This document shows, in pieces, positions 60,338 to 64,000 of a DNA stretch of 64,000 bases. Position 1 is the stretch's first letter. Each line of letters opens with the position of its first letter. The notes below the pieces were generated by a model, which worked only from the letters and a program-made list of their open reading frames with translations, was not told the origin of the DNA and searched no databases. Where the stretch lies: contig JBBAVI010000013.1 in the NCBI GenBank assembly GCA_040397785.1, positions 1 through 64,000 of the forward strand, given 5' to 3'. The position numbers and the translations under genes were made by a program. Source of the stretch: M3007 sp040397785. Lineage in GTDB: Bacteria; Bacteroidota; Bacteroidia; Chitinophagales; Saprospiraceae.

Positions 60338-61681
60338 TTAATTTGAATTTTGAATGATGAATTTTAAAGATTTTGTTCCATGTGTTGAAACCAATTGCAA
60401 TGCATACAGGCCATTTGAAAGACCTTGTGTATTTAATTGAAAAAGGCCTTGTTCTACTTGTTGGGCAATCCCGGAATACATGCGGCGTCCATCGGCATCA
60501 AAAACGTTTGCCCACAAAACCGGATCATCGTTTGTTCTGTATTGAATCAATAGCAAGTCATTGGAGACTGGATTCGGATATACCATCGGGTCAACCAGCG
60601 TATTCTGGTCATTTTGGATGGTAATACCAGGCGATCTTTCAATACATAAACAACCATTGGGCATCTGAATTTTTTGGATTCGGCTTACAACAACCCCGTC
60701 TGCTGAAATAATGATACATTTAATCCAATACGTTGGGCAGGAAGGGTGCTCCAAAAGGGTAATGGTTTGCCCGGTGCCTAACAATTGAAGGTTGTTGCTG
60801 TTAAAAACACCCGTTTGGTTCCAATACCAGCTAACAGTGTAAGGACCGTAACCAGGTGTTCCAGTGGGTGGGGAAACGATATTTGCGCTGAACACTACTG
60901 GTGCATTGCAATTCGGAGTATTAATAGTGAATTGTAAATCTGTATCTTCTAGGTACGCTGAAACATCGCATCCTGTATTGCGAATTTGCTTGGCATTATT
61001 TGATGGATATTGATTATTATCATCCAGGCCCGTGGGATTCCCCGCAAACAGAACCGAAGGGTTGGAATAGTTCAGAATACGCATATCAGATTGTATCGTG
61101 AAAGCATAGGTGTTTCCACTGTTGGACGGTAATTCATAAATTGATTCAGGGGGGAACTGGAGACCATAAGACATTAGGGTATGCCAGGAATCTATATATT
61201 GTATTGTTTGTGCAGGGAGTTCTTCATCTACAGGCAAAAATCTATAACCATGTGCACATACACCTGTTTGGTCGTTCCCCAAATAGAGCGGCCAGGCATG
61301 TCTGCATCCAAATAAATGTCCAAGTTCATGGGCAAGTGCATATACACTTATGGTGTAGGGTACTTCCACTATGGAATACGAATTGTTAAAATTCGGTGAA
61401 AATTCATCTATAGTCGCTATGCCACCAGCATTAAAGTAGTCATATCCGTGCTTTGTTAGCAATACGACAAAATCAGCTGATTGGGAAATTCGTTCGTCAA
61501 ATGACCACGTAGTTAATTTCCCCAAATCTGTTTCTATTGACAAAGCATCAAGAGGAATCGAAAACGGAAATCCCCCCTTTTCTATCCATTTAATATGAAT
61601 TTCCTTATTGGGGATGTCACTGTTAGAAAATGCCATATTATTCACAATCTGGGCAAGTTGCATTAGGGTGCACGCTACCAT
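60338..61681 (-). CDS. Metalloprotease (reprolysin-like) catalytic part with T9SS domain, separated by a frameshift
   Basis: This is the 3' part of a secreted metalloprotease whose 5' part is at 61638-62276. The frame carries ALAHELGHLFGCRHAW, the metzincin zinc motif HExxHxxGxxH, followed by the Met-turn-like TLMSYGLQF. A beta domain (NAPVVFSANIVSPPTGTPGY) and a type A T9SS sorting domain (VYPNPVSNDLLLIQY...KSLKFII) follow. The start given is the first ATG in this frame upstream of the homology (61681); the natural junction is near the CCC at 61666-61668. It is probably made only if the shift is corrected or is a sequencing error. It is cotranscribed with the lipoprotein gene. Confidence 0.75.
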   Translation of the reverse strand: MVACTLMQLAQIVNNMAFSNSDIPNKEIHIKWIEKGGFPFSIPLDALSIETDLGKLTTWSFDERISQSADFVVLLTKHGYDYFNAGGIATIDEFSPNFNNSYSIVEVPYTISVYALAHELGHLFGCRHAWPLYLGNDQTGVCAHGYRFLPVDEELPAQTIQYIDSWHTLMSYGLQFPPESIYELPSNSGNTYAFTIQSDMRILNYSNPSVLFAGNPTGLDDNNQYPSNNAKQIRNTGCDVSAYLEDTDLQFTINTPNCNAPVVFSANIVSPPTGTPGYGPYTVSWYWNQTGVFNSNNLQLLGTGQTITLLEHPSCPTYWIKCIIISADGVVVSRIQKIQMPNGCLCIERSPGITIQNDQNTLVDPMVYPNPVSNDLLLIQYRTNDDPVLWANVFDADGRRMYSGIAQQVEQGLFQLNTQGLSNGLYALQLVSTHGTKSLKFIIQNSN

Positions 61682-62276
61682 AATGTTGATCTGCCCAGGT
61701 TTTTGCTTCAGGTGTAACAATGACCAACACCGTAATTACGGCTGGACAAGTATTGTAAGTAGTTGTATCTCTGCAAATTATAGGGCCGGGCGGCAAAGAA
61801 TTACCGTCTTCTGAACTATTACCACAACCAGGCGAATTGGAATTATTGCGCTCTATAAATGCCTGATAATTATCCGTTAAGGGGATTAATTCATAAAAAT
61901 GGTTACTTACCTGAATAAAACCGCTTTTTTTGTTGTTCTTGGTAACAAAGGCGGCATAACCTGGCCTGTTTGTAAGCCTACCTGCCCATGAAAAACCACT
62001 GGTGTCATCGGTTATGAGGGTTGCTTCAATAAGGACGGTATCGGTTGTGCCAGGAACCACAAAAGTCAGGGTTCCATTAGACTGAGCAGTTCGTACATCC
62101 AGGGTTGAAACCAAGCGGACGCTTTTGTTGTGCAAGGTATCTTGCAAGGTAGCAAAGCGGGAATACGTTTGGGTTGTTAACAAACTCGAAGGATTCGAAT
62201 AGATGGTCATGAACTGTGCGTTCGCTTCACTGAAGGATAAAACTCCTGTCATAAAAAGGAGCAGCAATCTTACCAA
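61638..62276 (-). CDS. Metalloprotease N-terminal part (signal peptide and propeptide), frameshifted from the catalytic part
   Basis: The 212-residue ORF begins with a signal peptide (MVRLLLLFMTGVLSFSEANA) and a propeptide-like region (LHNKSVRLVSTLDVRTAQSN ... SGFIQVSNHFYELIPLTDNY). It then enters the protease domain as VLVIVTPEAKTWADQHYGSV before running into unrelated codons and a stop. In the +1 frame the protease sequence resumes at once as MQLAQIVNNMAFSNS. Dropping one C of the CCC at 61666-61668 joins the two parts. The whole gene would be about 60338-62276, near 645 residues. Confidence 0.78.
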   Translation of the reverse strand: MVRLLLLFMTGVLSFSEANAQFMTIYSNPSSLLTTQTYSRFATLQDTLHNKSVRLVSTLDVRTAQSNGTLTFVVPGTTDTVLIEATLITDDTSGFSWAGRLTNRPGYAAFVTKNNKKSGFIQVSNHFYELIPLTDNYQAFIERNNSNSPGCGNSSEDGNSLPPGPIICRDTTTYNTCPAVITVLVIVTPEAKTWADQHYGSVHPNATCPDCE

Positions 62277-62744
62277 ACTGAAGCATCTTAAATGCGCGGG
62301 GGGGCAAAAAACTGGATTTTCATAAATTTATCAAATTTGTTAATGGATGAATAATTACGTTTTTAAAGGTTCAGAACAGGATAATCCGTATGATATCACG
62401 GAACCCAAAAAAACTAAACCTCAATTATTTAGTCAAAGACCATCAATGCATGTATAATATAGATCCTATTGACCTCTAAAAAATTTCATAATGCTTACAT
62501 GCTCTACAAAGTTACAAAAACCAAACAAGTTTCAAAATTAATTTTTGTTAATTCTTAAACTTATTTGGTTCTATGTAATAGGTCTTTCTGGAGATATCCT
62601 GATCATTCCAGAACTTCTTCCCACTCTCTATTGTTTAACAGCGATATTTTCCCGTAATTTTGTGGATGAACACTTAGCTGGCAGCACTTCCAACCTCTGC
62701 GTGCTTTGAAACTTGGGCCAGGACTGCGTCCCACCTTGTAAGTA
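62277..62744. other. AT-rich intergenic region
   Basis: About 470 bp lie between the frameshifted protease and the repeat next to the M20 gene. A run of seven Cs/Gs near 62300 and AT-rich DNA (62330-62620) are seen. No ORF of quality, hairpin or exact TAnnTTTG box on the minus strand is apparent close to the protease start. Confidence 0.4.
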
Positions 62745-62812
62745 AAGGGTTCAACCCAATACGCCTTCATCACAACCTCACAATCGTTTCCTTCAGTTTT
62801 TCCAGCAGTGCC
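62745..62812. repeat. Second copy of the palindrome + M20 3'-end direct repeat
   Basis: GGGTTCAACCC (62748-62758) and AATACGCC are followed by the last codons of the M20 gene. 62779-62804 is identical to 59554-59579. The two copies are in the same orientation 3.2 kb apart and flank the protease-lipoprotein segment. Confidence 0.75.
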
Positions 62813-63855
62813 ACATATATCGCCACCCCTTCTTCTATTTCCGCCACATAAATAAACTCATTCGCCGAATGGCTGCGTGCACTATCGCCAGGACCCATTT
62901 TCAGCGCCGGAAATTTCATCTGTGCTTTATCCGAAGTAGTAGGGGAGCCATAATAAGTACGTCCAAGTGCCAAACCCGCCTGCACCAACGGGTGCTCCAC
63001 CGGAATAATCGACGAGCGCATCACCATGCCTTGTGGTATCAATTCACTTTGGAGGTTTTGCTTCATCTCTTCCAGAATTTCCTCCAAGGTGTACATCTCA
63101 TTCACCCGTACATCAATCAAAAAATCGCAACGATCCGGCACCACATTGTGTTCAGAACCCGAATTTATCGCAGTTACCGACATTTTTACCGGTCCCAGGA
63201 ATTCAGAAACCAACGGAAATTGCTTGTTGCGAATCCAGTTAATATCATCCATCGCCTTATACAAAGCGCTTTCGCCTTCTTCGCGGGCGGCATGACCGGC
63301 CTTGCCACGCGCCACCGCATCAATCACGATCAGGCCCTTTTCGGCAATCGCCATTTGCATTTGCGTCGGCTCGCCCACGATGCCAAAATCCACCCGGCCC
63401 AAAATGGGGATCACCATTTCAACCCCTTCTTCACCCGGAATTTCCTCCTCCGCGCTGGCGCAATAAATCAGGTTAAACGGCAAATCGGTCTCGTCATAAA
63501 AATATAAAAAAGTAGCCAATAAGCCCGTCAAAGCACCACCTGCATCGTTGCTACCCAAGCCAAATAACTTCCCGTCAATGATTTCGGGCAACAACGGATC
63601 GCGGGTATAACCCTTGTTCGGCCGCACTGTATCGTGGTGCGAATTGAGCAAAATAGTCGGTTTGCTCTCGTCATAATGCCGGTTTTTAGCCCAAATATTG
63701 TGCAACAGGCGGTTGGTTTCGACGCCACGTTCTTGCATAAACGCCTCAATAATCAGGGCCGTGGGTAGTTCTTCCTTGCTAAAAGATTGCGTTGCGATCA
63801 ACTTTTGGAGCAGGCCGATGGCATCTGCGGCAAGGGTTTGTATACGGATGTTCAT
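62770..63855 (-). CDS. M20-family amidohydrolase (ArgE/DapE-like)
   Basis: This 361-residue zinc-dependent amidohydrolase of the ArgE/DapE/CPG2 family is probably the N-acyl-ornithine deacylase of arginine synthesis in this phylum. Metal-site blocks are ILLNSHHDTVRPNKGY, LGSNDAGGALTGLLA, CASAEEEIPGEEG and GIVGEPTQMQMAIAEKG. The dimerisation domain (GKAGHAAREEGESALYKAMD) and GPGDSARSHSANEFIYV with the last His ligand follow. The start MNIRIQTLAADAIGLLQKLI is typical. No other arg gene is in the window, so the substrate assignment is by family only. Its 3' end is part of a direct repeat with 59554-59579. Confidence 0.92.
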   Translation of the reverse strand: MNIRIQTLAADAIGLLQKLIATQSFSKEELPTALIIEAFMQERGVETNRLLHNIWAKNRHYDESKPTILLNSHHDTVRPNKGYTRDPLLPEIIDGKLFGLGSNDAGGALTGLLATFLYFYDETDLPFNLIYCASAEEEIPGEEGVEMVIPILGRVDFGIVGEPTQMQMAIAEKGLIVIDAVARGKAGHAAREEGESALYKAMDDINWIRNKQFPLVSEFLGPVKMSVTAINSGSEHNVVPDRCDFLIDVRVNEMYTLEEILEEMKQNLQSELIPQGMVMRSSIIPVEHPLVQAGLALGRTYYGSPTTSDKAQMKFPALKMGPGDSARSHSANEFIYVAEIEEGVAIYVALLEKLKETIVRL

Positions 63856-64000
63856 TCCTTTGGTTTTATAAACATAAAGATCCTGCCCATACCGCGAAGC
63901 ATGCGAAGTGAATGACAGGATTTCGGGGGCAAAGAACGGAAGAAATAAAAAAAGCGATTCTGATTGATGAATTAATTTTTTAAAAATCCACCTTTCTCAC
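63856..64000. other. Upstream region of the M20 gene at the window edge
   Basis: This is 145 bp of non-coding DNA. ATCCTG (near 63890) and CAGGAT (near 63920) are complementary but far apart. No exact -7 box is seen on the minus strand. Confidence 0.3.

Overview
The window looks like a chromosomal contig from a Bacteroidota bacterium, most likely of the Saprospiria (Saprospiraceae / Haliscomenobacter-Lewinella type). The reasons are: several secreted proteins that end in the type IX secretion (T9SS) C-terminal sorting domain (YPNP/FPNP...), a choice-of-anchor L protein, promoters matching the Bacteroidota -7 box TAnnTTTG, almost no Shine-Dalgarno sequences, and many hairpin-rich interspersed repeats. 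One run of 100 Ns (26213-26312) shows this is a scaffold, probably draft or metagenomic. No rRNA, tRNA, CRISPR array or transposase is visible.

Layout. 1-3.2 kb: a gene fragment, a hypothetical gene and a vanadium-haloperoxidase-like secreted enzyme. 3.6-9.8 kb: two large paralogous T9SS surface proteins. 10.0-14.3 kb: pheT and rny. 14.4-15.8 kb: a tandemly duplicated toxin-antitoxin-like module with one truncated toxin copy. 15.8-26.0 kb: secreted cyanophycinase-like peptidase, P2-type cation ATPase, GH3 beta-glucosidase, glutaryl-CoA dehydrogenase and an OmpA-like protein. 26.0-34.0 kb, mostly minus strand: CcoI-type copper ATPase, SRPBCC protein, lpdA, ricT-like gene and holB. 34.5-38.1 kb: a four-part ThuA / sugar dehydrogenase / PKD / cytochrome c lipoprotein. 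38.1-40.1 kb: a repeat-flanked accessory patch with two immunity-like genes. 40.1-43.8 kb: an SH3 protein, a membrane protein and mnmE. 44.0-45.6 kb: a TIR-coiled coil-membrane-FGE protein. 45.8-50.2 kb: a GlxA-like AraC regulator, DoxX-like, LLM flavoenzyme, zinc-protease-like and GNAT genes. 50.3-54.8 kb: a plus-strand cluster of four exported proteins (VOC, double YHS, GlcG/HbpS, SMP-30). 54.9-64.0 kb: a broken membrane gene, lipocalin, DUF6055/T9SS protein, rlmF, a lipoprotein, a frameshifted metalloprotease and an ArgE/DapE-type M20 hydrolase.

The most interesting items are these. (1) The 3' end of the TIR-FGE gene has the codon pattern of a diversity-generating retroelement variable region, although no reverse transcriptase or template repeat is in the window. 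(2) Two promoters in the VOC-YHS cluster share a GTAAC-N4-GTAAC direct repeat at an identical 22-nt distance from the -7 box. (3) A 22-nt-spaced operator-like direct repeat sits in front of the AraC regulator. (4) An interspersed repeat family carries paired palindromes that appear to covary between copies. (5) A toxin-antitoxin-like module is duplicated and partly deleted. (6) Two genes are broken, one by an in-frame stop and one by a frameshift, and the 3' end of the M20 gene is repeated 3.2 kb away, flanking the frameshifted protease.
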